Of a DNA stretch of 64,000 nt, positions 47,703 through 56,712 are shown in pieces. The stretch is taken from positions 372,001 through 436,000 of the forward strand of contig NZ_JBITMQ010000001.1 of NCBI RefSeq assembly GCF_044466355.1, written 5' to 3'. The notes under the pieces are model-generated. The model was not told the origin of the DNA. It searched no databases and saw nothing but the letters and a program-made list of their open reading frames with translations. Position 1 is the first letter of the stretch. Every line of letters starts with the position of its first letter. The position numbers and the translations under genes were made by a program. The DNA comes from Actinophytocola sp044466355 (GTDB lineage: Bacteria; Actinomycetota; Actinomycetes; Mycobacteriales; Pseudonocardiaceae).

Positions 47703-49846
47703 CTCTTCTCCACGAGATCTGGGGTCGGCCGGTCCGGTTTGCCGTTCGCGGCGCGATGGGCACCGATGCCCCGCGCGAACGCTGTCATGACCCCAGAGAT
47801 CTTCGCCGAGTCGCGTCGGTCCGTGCCCGCCGACGGAACCGCCGCCCCAGCAGGTGCACCGGCGGACGACCCGGCTGACGTGGCCGTCGCGATCCGGCTC
47901 GGCGCGGCCGCCCTGGCCAGGCCGTGGAACCAGTCGAAGTCCGCGCGCCGGGTGAACACCCTCGGCGGCAGGCCGACCTTGACCACCGTGCCCTGCTTGG
48001 CGGCCGAGCGGATGTCGATGTCGATGCCGTACCAGGACGCGATGCGTCCGACCACCGCGAGACCCATCGCGCGCACCGCGCCGGGGTTCTGGTCGGGGTC
48101 GGCCAGCCGGGCCCGCGCCGCCGCCAGCGCGTCCGACGAGAAGCCGATGCCCTTGTCCGTCACGGTGACGACCGCGCCGTCCCCCGACGGCGCCGCGACG
48201 ACCGTCACCCGGGAGTTGGGTGACGAGAACGCGGTGGCGTTGTCGATCAGCTCGGCGAACAGGTGCGCGAGGTGGTCGGTCATCTCCGCGGCGATGACGC
48301 GGTCGAGGTTCTGGTGGTCCACCTCGCTGTGCAGGTCGACCTGCTGGTACCGCGCGATCTGCGAGACGGCCGCGCCCAGCAGGTCGTGGCAGCTCATCGG
48401 TTCCTTGCGCACGCGGGCGGAACCCTCACCACCGAGGATGAGCAGGCTGTTGTTGGTGCGGCGCATCCTGGTGGCCAGGTGGTCCAGCACGAACAGCGCC
48501 GCGAGCCGGTCGGGGTCCTGCTCCTCGCGCTCGGTCAGGTCGACCTGCGCGATCAACGCCGAGGTCAGCCGTTCCGCGCGCCGGGCGAGCGCGACGAACA
48601 TCTCGTCCATCTGGTCGCGCATGGCGGCCTGCTGCGCCGCGAGGTGGATCGCCGAGTGGTTGAGCTCGTTGAACGCCTTGCCGACCTGGGCGATCTCGTC
48701 GGTGCCGCGGACCGCGACCGCGTCGTTCGCCGCGTCGGCGTACTGCCTGGGGGTGGCCCTGCCGAGCGCGTTGCGGCCGCGCAGCGCGAAGACGGCGGCG
48801 GGGAGGCTCTCGTACGCGGCGGTGTGCGCCGCGGTCCGCAGCTGGCGCAGCCCGCGGATCATGGGGGCGCCGAGCCAGATCGCGACCACGACGGCCGCGG
48901 CGAGCGTGACGAGCACCGCCGCCGCCTGGATCAGCGAGCGCAGCACCTGGCCGTCCCGGTAGTCCTCGACCGACGCGACCACCGCGTCGTCCACCCGCCG
49001 TTCGACGGCGGCGAGCTGGTCGAGGTGCGCGTTCATGGCCGCGTTCCACGCCGCGTCGTCCAGCGTGACCTTCTGGCCGGGCTGCATGCGGGCGACCGCG
49101 TCGTCCATGACCTGGACCGACCTGGCGTCGTCGCCGACGCGCGCCCGGTCGTACCAGCCGCGCCAGCTCGCCGGGGCGCCCTGGCTGAACGCGTACGCGG
49201 CGTCGACGACCCCGGCGCGGGCGGCCCGCACCTCGTCGTTCGCGGCGGGGGTGAGGTACGGGTCGGCGGCGGCACGCAGCACCGCGATCTGCTGGAGCCC
49301 GATGTACTCGGTGATGCGCGACAGCTGCGCCGCGGCGCGCAGGTCACCGGTCAGCTCGGCGGGTGCGCCCGCCGAGACCTGCTCGCGCAGCGTCGCGAGG
49401 TCGGCGGCGATGATGCGGTACCGGAAGGTGATGGCGGACAGGTTCGCGTTCCTGCCGGACAGCACCTGTTCCCGCAGCCCCGGCAGGCCGTCGAGGCCGG
49501 TGTCGATGCGTTCGAGCACGTCGGAGAAGTGGCCGGGCACGGTGTCCAGCCCGGCCCGCTGGCCGCGGTAACCGGCGGCGTCGGCGTCGGTTTTCCGTGC
49601 CAGGGCACGGAAGTCGGCGCGCTGCTCGTCGGTCGGCGGGCTCTGCAGCAGCGCGAGCGACGCCAGCCGTTCGCGGTGGAGGTCGCGCGTCAGCACACCG
49701 GCGGTGCGTGCGAGCGACACCTCGTCGGCGAGCCGGCCGCTGTCCACCGCCTGGCCGACGCTGGTGACCAGCGCCAGTGCGGCGTAACCGATGACGGCGA
49801 CGAGTGGCACGGCGACCAGCAGCGCCAGTTTCCGCGCGAGGCTCAC
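47699..49846 (-). CDS. cvnA: Conservon-type sensor kinase with extracellular NIT-like domain
   Basis: 715 residues. Membrane helix 1 at about 8-28, an extracellular helical domain of about 270 residues (nitrate/nitrite-sensing type, TRDLHRERLASLALLQSPP), helix 2 at about 308-330 (AAAVLVTLAAAVVVAIWLG), HAMP region, then a DHp-like segment (LDHLATRMRRTNNSLLIL) and a HATPase_c domain (ELIDNATAFSSPNSRV, VTDKGIGFS, GLAVVGRIA). The N box is intact so ATP binding is likely. The last 100 residues are disordered and Ala/Pro-rich. Leads the kinase-roadblock-lipoprotein operon. Confidence 0.88.
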   Translation of the reverse strand: MSLARKLALLVAVPLVAVIGYAALALVTSVGQAVDSGRLADEVSLARTAGVLTRDLHRERLASLALLQSPPTDEQRADFRALARKTDADAAGYRGQRAGLDTVPGHFSDVLERIDTGLDGLPGLREQVLSGRNANLSAITFRYRIIAADLATLREQVSAGAPAELTGDLRAAAQLSRITEYIGLQQIAVLRAAADPYLTPAANDEVRAARAGVVDAAYAFSQGAPASWRGWYDRARVGDDARSVQVMDDAVARMQPGQKVTLDDAAWNAAMNAHLDQLAAVERRVDDAVVASVEDYRDGQVLRSLIQAAAVLVTLAAAVVVAIWLGAPMIRGLRQLRTAAHTAAYESLPAAVFALRGRNALGRATPRQYADAANDAVAVRGTDEIAQVGKAFNELNHSAIHLAAQQAAMRDQMDEMFVALARRAERLTSALIAQVDLTEREEQDPDRLAALFVLDHLATRMRRTNNSLLILGGEGSARVRKEPMSCHDLLGAAVSQIARYQQVDLHSEVDHQNLDRVIAAEMTDHLAHLFAELIDNATAFSSPNSRVTVVAAPSGDGAVVTVTDKGIGFSSDALAAARARLADPDQNPGAVRAMGLAVVGRIASWYGIDIDIRSAAKQGTVVKVGLPPRVFTRRADFDWFHGLARAAAPSRIATATSAGSSAGAPAGAAVPSAGTDRRDSAKISGVMTAFARGIGAHRAANGKPDRPTPDLVEKS

Positions 49847-49999
49847 AGGGTGCTCCCCTCGATGGCGAACGGGCGCAGGTGTGGGTGATCTGCAGGGGGT
49901 TCAGGAGTGGGGAATTTCTACCCTGTTCTCGAAGTATCGTGCAACACTTTCGAGGGAAATCGTGATCATGTTGTGGAACACGCGAGCAGGAGCATCCAC

Positions 50000-50731
50000 A
50001 TGAGACAGCACGACGCCGTGCCGTTGAAGGGTTTTCTCCTGCTGTTCACGGCGCTCGCATTCGCACACCTTTCCGCTCAACTGGTAGGCGCCGGCACCGT
50101 CGCCACCGTCACACAGTGGCTGGTGATGCCCGCGCTCGCGGGCGCGGTGTGGTATGCCACGCGGCGCCCGCGGAACCGGTTGCAGCGACTGCTGTTGGTC
50201 GCGCTGGGCTTCTCCTGGCTCGGCGACGCCGTCCCGGCGCTGTTCGAGGGCGGCACCCGGTTCCTCGTCATGGTCGCGTTGTTCCTCTGTGCACAGATCA
50301 CCTACGCGGTCGCGTTCTGGCCGTTCTGGCGCCGTTCCGCGCTGCGACGGCCCGCGCTGGCCGGGTACGTGCTCGCCTTCGTGGTGCTGCTCGTCCTGTG
50401 TGTGCCGGGCGCCGGCGGGTCGCTCGTGCCCGTGGTCTGCTACGGCCTGTGCCTGACGCTGATGGCCGTGCTGGCGACCGGCGTCCATCCGCTGACGGCC
50501 GGCGGCGGCGCGGTGTTCCTCGTCTCCGACGGGCTCATCGCGCTGGGGGCGTTCGCGGACTGGTACGCCCCGCCGGTGCAGGGCTTCTGGGTGATGGTCA
50601 CCTACCTCGCGGGACAGGCGCTGATCGCGGCGGGTGTGGTGCGTTCGCACCTCACGCCGACGGGAACAGATGTCTCAGGAGTGCCACCACTTTCGGCGCC
50701 GCGTCGCGCAGCTGGTCCGCCTCGTCCTTGA
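50000..50731 (+). CDS. YhhN/TMEM86-like lysoplasmalogenase membrane protein
   Basis: 243 residues from the ATG behind AGGAG. Seven or eight hydrophobic helices; YhhN features are LVALGFSWLGDAVPALFEG, FLCAQITYAVAFWPFW and VFLVSDGLIALGAFADW, whose Asp residues match the family active site. Family members hydrolyse lysoplasmalogens or act as membrane lipid enzymes. The last 25 residues are encoded antisense to the tetR gene (80-bp overlap) and are Pro/Arg-rich, so the natural stop may have been lost. Upstream 49847-49999 holds only promoter sequence. Confidence 0.8.
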   Translation: MRQHDAVPLKGFLLLFTALAFAHLSAQLVGAGTVATVTQWLVMPALAGAVWYATRRPRNRLQRLLLVALGFSWLGDAVPALFEGGTRFLVMVALFLCAQITYAVAFWPFWRRSALRRPALAGYVLAFVVLLVLCVPGAGGSLVPVVCYGLCLTLMAVLATGVHPLTAGGGAVFLVSDGLIALGAFADWYAPPVQGFWVMVTYLAGQALIAAGVVRSHLTPTGTDVSGVPPLSAPRRAAGPPRP

Positions 50732-51275
50732 TCAGCGCGGCCGACACGAGCGCGCTGATGCCGCCGACCACGATGCGGCACGCGAACGCCGGGTCGGGCA
50801 GCGCCCGCCACTCCGGGGAACCGGCGAAGGCCATGACCACCAGGTCCACGAAGCGTTCTTGCACCTCTACCCGCTTGCGCTGCGCGGGAATCCCCGCCGC
50901 GTAGGACTCGACGAAGAACACCCGCGCGAACGGCACCTGCTCGGCGAGCGTCGTGAAGTACGTGGTCAGCACGCGTTCCAGGCGGGGGAGCGCGGGCCCG
51001 GTCGCCGGTCCCGCGTCGGCGGCGAGCGTCGCGGCCAGCAGGCGCGCGGACTCGTCGAGCACCGCGAGGAAACAGTCCTCCTTGTCGGAGAAGTGCTGGT
51101 AGAACGTCTCGCGGGAGATGTGGACGCGCTTGAGCACGTGCGCGACCGTGGTGCGCGGGTAGCCGTGCTCGCTGACCGACTCGGCCATGCCCAGCAGCAG
51201 CCGCGCCCGCTGCGCCTCCCGGACCTCGTCCCTGGTCAGCCCGTGCCGGCCGCGTGGCAGGGGGGTGTGGCTCAC
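50652..51275 (-). CDS. TetR-family regulator of the SDR-CMD operon
   Basis: 207 residues from the GTG overlapping the CMD stop (GTGA). HTH: TTVAHVLKRVHISRETFYQH, then FSDKEDCFLAVLDES. Ligand domain about 150 residues. As last gene of the operon starting at 52644 it probably regulates that operon; a 14-bp palindrome precedes the first gene. Confidence 0.87.
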   Translation of the reverse strand: MSHTPLPRGRHGLTRDEVREAQRARLLLGMAESVSEHGYPRTTVAHVLKRVHISRETFYQHFSDKEDCFLAVLDESARLLAATLAADAGPATGPALPRLERVLTTYFTTLAEQVPFARVFFVESYAAGIPAQRKRVEVQERFVDLVVMAFAGSPEWRALPDPAFACRIVVGGISALVSAALIKDEADQLRDAAPKVVALLRHLFPSA

Positions 51276-51805
51276 CTCGGCTCGTCCGGGGGGACGCGCA
51301 GCGTGCCGAGCACGGTGGCCAGCAGGTCGTAGTGGGTCACGAGCAGGCAGAACTCCAGACATTCCACTTCGGACAACTCGGCGCGCAGCGCGCGCCACCG
51401 TTCGTCGTCGAGGTCGCGGTCACCGACCAGGCTATCGGTCGCCGCGATCAGCACGCCGTCGCGGCCCTCCCACGCGGCACCGGTTTCCTGAACGCGTTCG
51501 ACCTCCTCGGCGGTCAGCCCGGCGGTCCGCGCGATCCTCGTGTGCTGTCGCAGTTCGTACGCGCTGCCGCGCAGCGCCGCCACGCGGAGGATGACCAGCT
51601 CGGTGTCCCTGCGCGGCAGCCTGCCGCCGGGCATGAGCGCACCCGCGAACAGCAGCCACCGGCGGAACAGCCTGCGGTTGCGGCCCAGCACGGTGAACAC
51701 CGCGGGCGGTGTCGTACCCGTGCGGAGCCCGGCCAGCCGCGAGAACGTCCACCCGAACCAGCCCAGTTCGCGGCGGGTGCCGGGGGCGATCCGCGGCCCG
51801 GTCAT
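51272..51805 (-). CDS. Carboxymuconolactone decarboxylase-family protein without the CxxC
   Basis: 177 residues from the ATG overlapping the SDR stop. The CMD core is DTELVILRVAALRGSAYELR, QHTRIARTAGLTAEEVERVQ. The redox Cys pair of AhpD is absent (AYELRQH occupies that place), so a peroxidase role is unlikely; the group resembles CMD proteins found with steroid or aromatic catabolism genes. Coupled with the SDR gene. Confidence 0.83.
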   Translation of the reverse strand: MTGPRIAPGTRRELGWFGWTFSRLAGLRTGTTPPAVFTVLGRNRRLFRRWLLFAGALMPGGRLPRRDTELVILRVAALRGSAYELRQHTRIARTAGLTAEEVERVQETGAAWEGRDGVLIAATDSLVGDRDLDDERWRALRAELSEVECLEFCLLVTHYDLLATVLGTLRVPPDEPR

Positions 51806-52644
51806 TCCGGCTGCTCCGTGGTGAACCCGACGTCCTCGGTCGCCGCGATCGCCAGCGCCTCCCGCAGCCGTGAGCCTCGCGCACGCAGGGCGATCGCGCG
51901 TTGCGCCGGCATGCGTGCCATCAGGATCGGCCACGTCCACCTGGGTGCGCAGATCCGTGCGGCCCGCCTGCGGATGCCGCGCTCGAGCGCGTCGATGGCG
52001 ACGGGCAGCGGGGTGACCGGGCTGAGGGTGCGGTGCCCACCGAAGAACGCGGCGGCGGCCTTGGTGCCGAAGCCGCGCGCGGTCATGTCCGTTGCCAGCT
52101 CGGCGAAGTAGGCGACACCGGCCCGCGCGCCGGTCGGCGCCAGTTCCAGCCGCGCGGTGTCGCCGAGCGCCTCGACCGCGGCCTTCGACGCGCTGTAGGC
52201 GCCGAGCAGGGGCAGGTGCACGGCCGCGGCCAGCGAGGACACGGCCAGCACGTACCCGCCGGGGTGGGCGACGTGCCGGGCCGCGGCCTGGATCGTGTGG
52301 CAGACACCGAACGTGTTGACTCGCAAAGTGGTCGCGAGCACCTCGGGGTCGCCGTGCAGCACCGACCACTGCCGTGCGATGCCCGCGTTCGCGACGACCA
52401 CGTCCAGCCCGCCGAGCCGGGCGGCGAGCTCGTCGACGGCCGCGTGTACCGCGGCGCCGTCGCCGACGTCGCACTCCGCCCACGGCGCGTCGCCGCAGTC
52501 CCGCGCGACGGCGGCCAGCCCGTCCGGTTCGAGCCCGGCGAGCGCGACCCGCGCGCCGCGTCCGTGCAGCCTGCGGGCCAGGGCCGCGCCGATGCCACGT
52601 GCCGCGCCGGTCACGAGCACCCGGCGTCCGCTCAGCGTCCTCAT
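51802..52644 (-). CDS. Short-chain dehydrogenase/reductase
   Basis: 280 residues. Cofactor motif TGAARGIGAALARRL (11-17), DVVVANAGIA, catalytic Ser in LAVSSLAAA and YSASKAA (Tyr/Lys). Extended C-terminal basic helix. NAD(P)-dependent oxidoreductase of unknown substrate, first of the SDR-CMD-TetR operon. Confidence 0.9.
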   Translation of the reverse strand: MRTLSGRRVLVTGAARGIGAALARRLHGRGARVALAGLEPDGLAAVARDCGDAPWAECDVGDGAAVHAAVDELAARLGGLDVVVANAGIARQWSVLHGDPEVLATTLRVNTFGVCHTIQAAARHVAHPGGYVLAVSSLAAAVHLPLLGAYSASKAAVEALGDTARLELAPTGARAGVAYFAELATDMTARGFGTKAAAAFFGGHRTLSPVTPLPVAIDALERGIRRRAARICAPRWTWPILMARMPAQRAIALRARGSRLREALAIAATEDVGFTTEQPE

Positions 52645-52666
52645 GCGACCACCGTAGCAGTTTTGC

Positions 52667-52680
52667 GAACATTGGTGTTC
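52667..52680. promoter_or_regulatory. Palindrome upstream of the SDR-CMD-TetR operon
   Basis: GAACA-TTGG-TGTTC, 23 bp before the SDR start codon; a likely site for the operon's TetR protein. The extended form reads GCGAACA...TGTTCAT. Confidence 0.5.
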
Positions 52681-52808
52681 ATAAAGATTTCGTTGCGCGG
52701 GCAAGGGATTCCCATCTGCGAAAACCCTGGCCAACTACTCCATTCGGCCGGTTCTGGGTGGAAAATTTCATGCGACTCTTCCCTCACAGTCGGGGAAAGG
52801 GATCACTC

Positions 52809-53978
52809 GTGCACACAGTTCGCATGAGGCGATGGCCGCTGCTCGCGTCCGTGGTGGGCGCCGCGCTGGCCATGGCCGTATTACAGGTTCCGTCCGGTGC
52901 GGCCGCTGCCACACCACTCACCGTCGCGGAGGCCATCGGCCGCCAGACCGGCGTGTCCGCGACCGTCCGCGGTTACGTGGTCGGGCAGCCGACGGCGACG
53001 AACACCGTTGTCACGTCGGGCTTTCCGTCCGACTACGCCATCGCGCTCGCCGACAGTCCCGGCGAGACGAGCACGGCACGAATGGTTTACGTACAGGTGA
53101 CCAGCGCGTTCCGCGCGGACTACGGGTTGAGGTCCAATCCGGACCTGATGGGCGACCGGCTCGACGTCACCGGTGTGCTCGAGGCGTACTTCTCCCATCC
53201 GGGGCTGAAGTCCCCGACCGCGATGGCTCCGGCGGACGGCACGACCCCGCCGCCGACCGAACCGCCACCCGGCGGCGGTGACGGCGACTACGACGACACC
53301 TACTACCGGTCCGCGATCGGCCTCACCGGCGCCGCGCTGAAGTCCGAACTGCACTCGATCATCAGCACCAACTCGAAGCTGTCCTACGACCAGGTGTGGA
53401 ACGCGCTCAGGGTCACCGACCAGGACCCGGCGAACACGAACAACGTGATCCTGTTGTACTCCGGGCGTTCCCAGTCGAAGACCACCAACGGCGGCGACCC
53501 GGACGACTGGAACCGCGAACACGTCTGGGCCAAGTCCCACGGCGACTTCGGCACGGCCACCGGTCCCGGCACGGACGTCCACCACCTGCGTCCGACGGAC
53601 GTGACCGTCAACAGCATCCGCGGCAACAAGGACTTCGACAACGGCGGTTCGCCCGTGAGCGAGGCCCCGGACAGCTACACCGACGCCGACTCGTTCGAAC
53701 CGCGCGACGCCGTCAAGGGCGACGTGGCCAGGATGATCTTCTACATGGCCGTCCGCTACGACGGCGACGACGGCTTCGCGGACCTGGAGATGAACGACTC
53801 GGTCAGCAACGGCAGCGCCCCGTACATGGGCAGGCTGTCGGTGCTGCTGTCGTGGAACGCACAGGACCCGCCGGACGCCTTCGAGAAACGCCGCAACCAG
53901 GTCATCTACGACCAGTTCCAGCACAACCGCAACCCGTTCGTCGACCACCCGGAATGGGCGACATCGATCTGGAACTAG
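52809..53978 (+). CDS. Secreted endonuclease I (EndA/NucM) with N-terminal OB-fold-like domain
   Basis: 389 residues from the GTG behind AAAGGGA; ATGs at 52770 and 52824 are alternatives. Signal peptide (MRRWPLLASVVGAALAMAVL) cut near GAAAATP. An N-terminal beta-rich domain (about 35-140, DUF6359-like, SATVRGYVVGQPT) is followed by a Pro/Gly linker and an HNH-related endonuclease I domain with NREHVWAKSHGDFG, DVHHLRPTDVTVNSIRGNK and DPPDAFEKRRNQVIYD. A non-specific extracellular nuclease. It ends 13 bp before a sequencing artefact. Confidence 0.88.
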   Translation: MHTVRMRRWPLLASVVGAALAMAVLQVPSGAAAATPLTVAEAIGRQTGVSATVRGYVVGQPTATNTVVTSGFPSDYAIALADSPGETSTARMVYVQVTSAFRADYGLRSNPDLMGDRLDVTGVLEAYFSHPGLKSPTAMAPADGTTPPPTEPPPGGGDGDYDDTYYRSAIGLTGAALKSELHSIISTNSKLSYDQVWNALRVTDQDPANTNNVILLYSGRSQSKTTNGGDPDDWNREHVWAKSHGDFGTATGPGTDVHHLRPTDVTVNSIRGNKDFDNGGSPVSEAPDSYTDADSFEPRDAVKGDVARMIFYMAVRYDGDDGFADLEMNDSVSNGSAPYMGRLSVLLSWNAQDPPDAFEKRRNQVIYDQFQHNRNPFVDHPEWATSIWN

Positions 53979-53991
53979 GGCACTGCCTGCC

Positions 53992-54220
53992 GGGGGGGGG
54001 GGGGGGGGGCCCCCCCCCCCCCCCCCAAAACCCCCCCCCACCCCCCCCCCCCCGGCCCCCCCCCGCCCCCCCCCCCCCCCGGGGTACGGGNNNNNNNNNN
54101 TAATACACCACTCCACCCACCACCCCTCCCCCGCGTCCCCCCCACCGGTTCAGGGCAATATTGGTCTTTGCCTCGCGGGCGGGCGGGGGGGGGGGGGGGC
54201 CCCCCCCCCCCCCCCCCCCG
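53992..54220. other. Assembly gap with G/C homopolymer artefact
   Basis: A run of about 18 G then C (53992-54026), a C-dominated stretch, ten Ns (54091-54100), 80 bases of odd low-complexity sequence, then another G-run followed by a C-run (54182-54219). G-run followed by its complement on both sides of an N gap looks like poly-G no-signal artefact of two-colour sequencing carried into a scaffold join. The frames it opens should be ignored; true spacing is unknown. Confidence 0.9.
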
Positions 54221-54432
54221 ACATGAAGGACCCCTTCAGCACCCGGCCACCACAGAAAAGCCGGGCGCCAGCCCACAGGGAGGTCGACGGGAGGGCAGGC
54301 CACCCATCCATGCCAAAGAACCCCGAGACCGAATCGTGAGCCCCCTCCCCGGGACTTGCCCGTCCGGCGAGGCCCCCCGGAGGGCAGCCCACTCTTGCCA
54401 AACCTCAACACGCCCGACCACAACCACTAGGC

Positions 54433-54450
54433 TGGTACGCTCCAGTACCA
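54433..54450. promoter_or_regulatory. Palindrome at the promoter of the fourth P450
   Basis: TGGTAC-GCTCCA-GTACCA, a perfect 6-bp inverted repeat 14 bp before the GTG start. TACGCT within it (54436-54441) could be a -10 box, placing the site over the transcription start. From 54238 to 54432 I see no gene. Confidence 0.45.
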
Positions 54451-54463
54451 CCGAGGAGGGAAC

Positions 54464-55771
54464 GTGGGCCGGGTCGAGAACGTGGTCAAGCCGGTTGTCC
54501 GGTGGGGGCTCATGCACGGCCTCCCACGTGTCGCGCTCCTGGCCGCCGCGCGCAAGGGCGACCTCCAGGCGCGCCTGTTCGCGGGCTCGGCGTCCGGGTC
54601 GACGGCCGAACTCGACGGCCTCTTCGGCGAGATCCGCGCCCAGGGACCACTGCACAAGGGCGCCTTCTCCTACCTCACCGCGAGCCACACCACCGTCAAA
54701 CAGGTCCTGACCAGCAACGACTTCCGCAGCGGGATCGCGCCGGACTCGGACCGGCTGCCCGGGCGGCTGGCGGGCTGGTCGGCGGTGGAGTTCATCCACC
54801 CGGTCGCGCCGCCGTCGTTGCTGGTGACCGAGCCGCCGGACCACACCCGCTACCGCAAGCTCGTCACCCGCGTGTTCACCGTGCGCGCGGTCGAGGAGTT
54901 GCGCGGACGGGTCGAGCAGATCGCGAACGAGCTGCTCGACGCCATCGACCCGGCCGAGCCGACGGACCTCGTCGAGACGTACTGCAGCCTGCTGCCGGTC
55001 ACCGTCATCGCCGAGATCCTCGGGGTGCCCGCCTCGGAGCGGGAGCGCGTGCTGCGCATGGGGACGGCCGCCGCGCCGAGCCTCGACATGGGGCTGCCGT
55101 GGCGGCAGTTCCGCGCGGTCGAGGCCGCGCTCGCCGCCTTCGACGCGTGGCTCACCGATCACCTCGACCACCTGCGCACCCACCCCGGCGACGACCTGCT
55201 CAGCAAGCTGGTCGCGGCCCGCGAGGACGGGGTCGGGCTGGACAATCGCGAGCTGCGGGCCACGGCCGGCCTCGTGCTCGCCGCCGGGTTCGAGACCACC
55301 GTGAACCTGCTCGGCAACGGCGTCGCCCTGCTCCACGACCACCCCGGCCAGCTCGACGCGCTCACGGCCGACCCGTCGGCGTGGCCGAACGCCGTCGACG
55401 AGATCCTCCGGCTCGACCCGCCGGTGCTGCTGACCGGGCGGACGTGCCTGCGCGACACCGAGGTCGCCGGGGTGACCGTGCCGAAGGGCGCACTGGTCAC
55501 CACGATCCTCGCCGCCGCGAACCGGGATCCCGGGGTGTTCAGCGACCCGGACCGGTTCGACGTGCGCCGCGACAACGCGCGCGAGCACATCGCGTTCTCC
55601 GCCGGCCGCCACTACTGCCTCGGCGCCGCCCTGGCCCGCATGGAAGGCGAGGTCGGGCTGCGGACGCTGTTCGCGCGGTATCCGAAGCTGCGGCGCCTGC
55701 CGGGCGCCACCCGCCGCGGCACCCGCATCCTGCGCGGCTTCGAGCGGCTACCGGTCCGCCTCGACGGCTGA
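54464..55771 (+). CDS. Cytochrome P450
   Basis: 435 residues from the GTG behind GAGGAGGG. Motifs: I-helix LVLAAGFETTVNLLGN, ExxR in EILRLDPP, haem loop FSAGRHYCLGAALARME. The N-terminal 35 residues (VENVVKPVVRWGLMHGLP) are a short amphipathic extension not usual in soluble bacterial P450s. Monocistronic as far as visible; 24-bp convergent overlap with the LysR gene. The DNA upstream is separated from its neighbour by the assembly gap. Confidence 0.9.
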   Translation: MGRVENVVKPVVRWGLMHGLPRVALLAAARKGDLQARLFAGSASGSTAELDGLFGEIRAQGPLHKGAFSYLTASHTTVKQVLTSNDFRSGIAPDSDRLPGRLAGWSAVEFIHPVAPPSLLVTEPPDHTRYRKLVTRVFTVRAVEELRGRVEQIANELLDAIDPAEPTDLVETYCSLLPVTVIAEILGVPASERERVLRMGTAAAPSLDMGLPWRQFRAVEAALAAFDAWLTDHLDHLRTHPGDDLLSKLVAAREDGVGLDNRELRATAGLVLAAGFETTVNLLGNGVALLHDHPGQLDALTADPSAWPNAVDEILRLDPPVLLTGRTCLRDTEVAGVTVPKGALVTTILAAANRDPGVFSDPDRFDVRRDNAREHIAFSAGRHYCLGAALARMEGEVGLRTLFARYPKLRRLPGATRRGTRILRGFERLPVRLDG

Positions 55772-56641
55772 CCCCGCCAGGGTCACGTCCAGGAACGCCT
55801 GCGTCGCGGGCGTGATCGGGCCGGAGCGGTGCACGAGCCACTGCGGCAGCCGCTCCCTCGGCGAGAAGCGGTACACCTCCGCGCCCGCCCGCTGTGCCAG
55901 GTCGCGCCAGCCGTCCGGCATGAGGCTCGCGCCGATGCCGCGCAGCACCATCGGCAGCACGACGCTGCGGTCGCCGACCTCGGCCGCGATCGTCAGGTCG
56001 CCGACGCTGCCCGCCAGCTGGTCGAACAGGGTCCGCACCGCCGTGCCCGGCTTCGTCACCACGAACCGCAGCCCGCGCAGGTCCTCCCGGCTCACCGCGC
56101 CCGCGCCCAGCCCCGTGTCCGGCGGCGCGACGACCAGGAACTCCTCGTCCCGCAGGTGGTGGGTGACCAGTCCACGGCCGGCCGGCCGCTCGCGGCTCGC
56201 GCACACCCCGATCTCGCAGCGGCCGTGCAGCACCATCGTGACCACCTCGGCCGCGGACAGCGCGGACCGGGTGCTGACCATCACGCCCGGATGCCGGTCA
56301 CGCAGCGCCGCGACCGTGCTGATCACCGGTTCCAGTGCCGACGACGACGTGGCGGCGACGTCGACCCGGCCCGCCGCGCTGGTGCCGACCGCCTGGGCCG
56401 TCGCCCGCAGCGCGTCCATGTCCCGCAGCACGAGCCTGGCCCGCTCGACCACCAGCTCGCCCGCGTTGCTCAGCACGGCGTTGCGGCCGACCCGGTGGAA
56501 CAGCGCCACGCCCAGCTCGTGCTCCAGCTTGCCGATCGCCCGGGACAGCGACGGCTGCGCCACCCGCAGCGCGCGGGCCGCGTGGGTGAACCCGCCGTGC
56601 TCGACGATCGCGACGAAGTACTCCAGCTGCCGCCGTTCCAT
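55748..56641 (-). CDS. LysR-family transcriptional regulator
   Basis: 297 residues. HTH: FTHAARALRVAQPSLSRAIG, then LEHELGVALFHRVGR. The inducer-binding domain spans about 90-295. Divergent from the gamma-glutamyltransferase-like gene with 71 bp between starts, the typical layout for a LysR and its target. Confidence 0.9.
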   Translation of the reverse strand: MERRQLEYFVAIVEHGGFTHAARALRVAQPSLSRAIGKLEHELGVALFHRVGRNAVLSNAGELVVERARLVLRDMDALRATAQAVGTSAAGRVDVAATSSSALEPVISTVAALRDRHPGVMVSTRSALSAAEVVTMVLHGRCEIGVCASRERPAGRGLVTHHLRDEEFLVVAPPDTGLGAGAVSREDLRGLRFVVTKPGTAVRTLFDQLAGSVGDLTIAAEVGDRSVVLPMVLRGIGASLMPDGWRDLAQRAGAEVYRFSPRERLPQWLVHRSGPITPATQAFLDVTLAGSAVEADR

Positions 56642-56712
56642 AGCCGCACGCTATCGGAGTGGTGCCCCAGATGTCTTGGACGTGATCGTCGCGTGGCCGC
56701 GATACTCGGTGG

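Noticed and set aside
54309..54338. Nine-codon mini-frame before the P450
   Set aside because: Too short, no ribosome-binding site and no known leader-peptide logic.
54168..54710. Frames on both strands crossing the homopolymer region
   Set aside because: They translate poly-G/poly-C into Pro and Gly runs and depend on sequence judged artefactual; the plus-strand frame then overlaps the P450 gene out of frame.
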